64,000 nt of DNA, from the NCBI GenBank assembly GCA_012861695.1, contig JAAOOA010000028.1, positions 7,542,470 through 7,606,469 of the forward strand, given 5' to 3'. Made by a program: the position numbers and the translations under genes. Shown piece after piece: positions 63,901 to 64,000 of the stretch. This DNA is from Trematomus loennbergii (taxonomy: Eukaryota; Chordata; Actinopteri; Perciformes; Nototheniidae). The notes below the pieces were generated by a model. It had not been told where the DNA came from, ran no database searches, and saw only the letters and a program-made list of their open reading frames with translations. Numbering within the stretch: position 1 is the stretch's first letter; the number at the start of each line of letters is the position of its first letter.

Positions 63901-64000
63901 CTGCCCCCGGACACTGGGAGGCTCCATGAATACCAGAGCAGTTTCACTGAGGCACAGAGAGAAAATAATGAGAGAGAGAGCCAACATGTATTAAACCTGT
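60951..64000. other. 5' flank of agap3
   Basis: After the CpG-rich zone the DNA is AT-rich. A purine-pyrimidine alternating stretch (CGTACGTGCACGCGCACGTG) lies near 61169-61188. Repeat-free DNA at about 63040-63160 contains TATGTAGTTAATTATCTGGC and TATGTATTACATAATTAGC and looks like a candidate enhancer. No gene is supported. Confidence 0.6.

Overview
The window looks like a teleost fish chromosome, probably a ray-finned fish other than a cyprinid. It has a vertebrate multi-exon gene with GT-AG introns, one intron of about 50 kb, AT-rich intronic DNA, and 3' ends of fish-type LINEs, short inverted-repeat DNA transposons and CA/GA microsatellites. One protein-coding gene is firmly supported: the 5' part of agap3, read on the minus strand. 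It encodes an Arf-GAP of the centaurin-gamma/AGAP family, and its N-terminal GTPase-like domain is what is visible here. Paralogue assignment (agap3 rather than agap1) rests on the MNFQ start and on SSGK, ELQFAAW and YNYFLRL residues recalled from the mammalian proteins; it was not tested by a search.

Layout, from the gene's 5' end (right) to left: 60436-64000 is 5' flank with a CpG-rich promoter zone near 60.4-60.95 kb. Exon 1 (60066-60435) carries the start codon and a low-complexity N-terminus. Intron 1 (9774-60065) is huge and holds transposon remnants, microsatellites and two putative alternative first exons. One is short (19403-19523, 40 codons). The other is very long (15732-17321, about 530 codons, broken by an apparent 1-nt frameshift). 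Both end in a consensus splice donor in phase 1, the phase exon 1 uses to join exon 2. Exons 2 (9715-9773), 3 (7241-7326), 4 (3790-3875) and 5 (942-1083) then build the GTPase-like domain from P-loop to the start of the TQD motif. The remaining exons (rest of the GTPase-like domain, then PH, Arf-GAP and ankyrin repeats, as known for the family) lie left of base 1.

The most interesting result is the promoter architecture. At least three first exons appear to feed the same GTPase core, giving proteins with a Ser/Gly/Pro-rich tail, a 40-residue Cys/Arg-rich tail, or a roughly 530-residue PIKE-L-like disordered tail. Two coding anomalies need checking: a 2-nt deficit in exon 3, inside the GTPase switch I region, that creates an in-frame stop, and the 1-nt shift in the long alternative exon. 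Both may be assembly indels.

Mobile DNA includes three TTAA-flanked inverted-repeat elements (23981, about 36266 and 41681), two truncated relatives (322 and 33703), one larger inverted-repeat element with GCGTTCACACC ends (53239), an L2/CR1-like LINE 3' end (28848), another LINE tail (about 9985), and a short LINE remnant flanked by an unusually long, roughly 135-bp, direct duplication (2361-2885).
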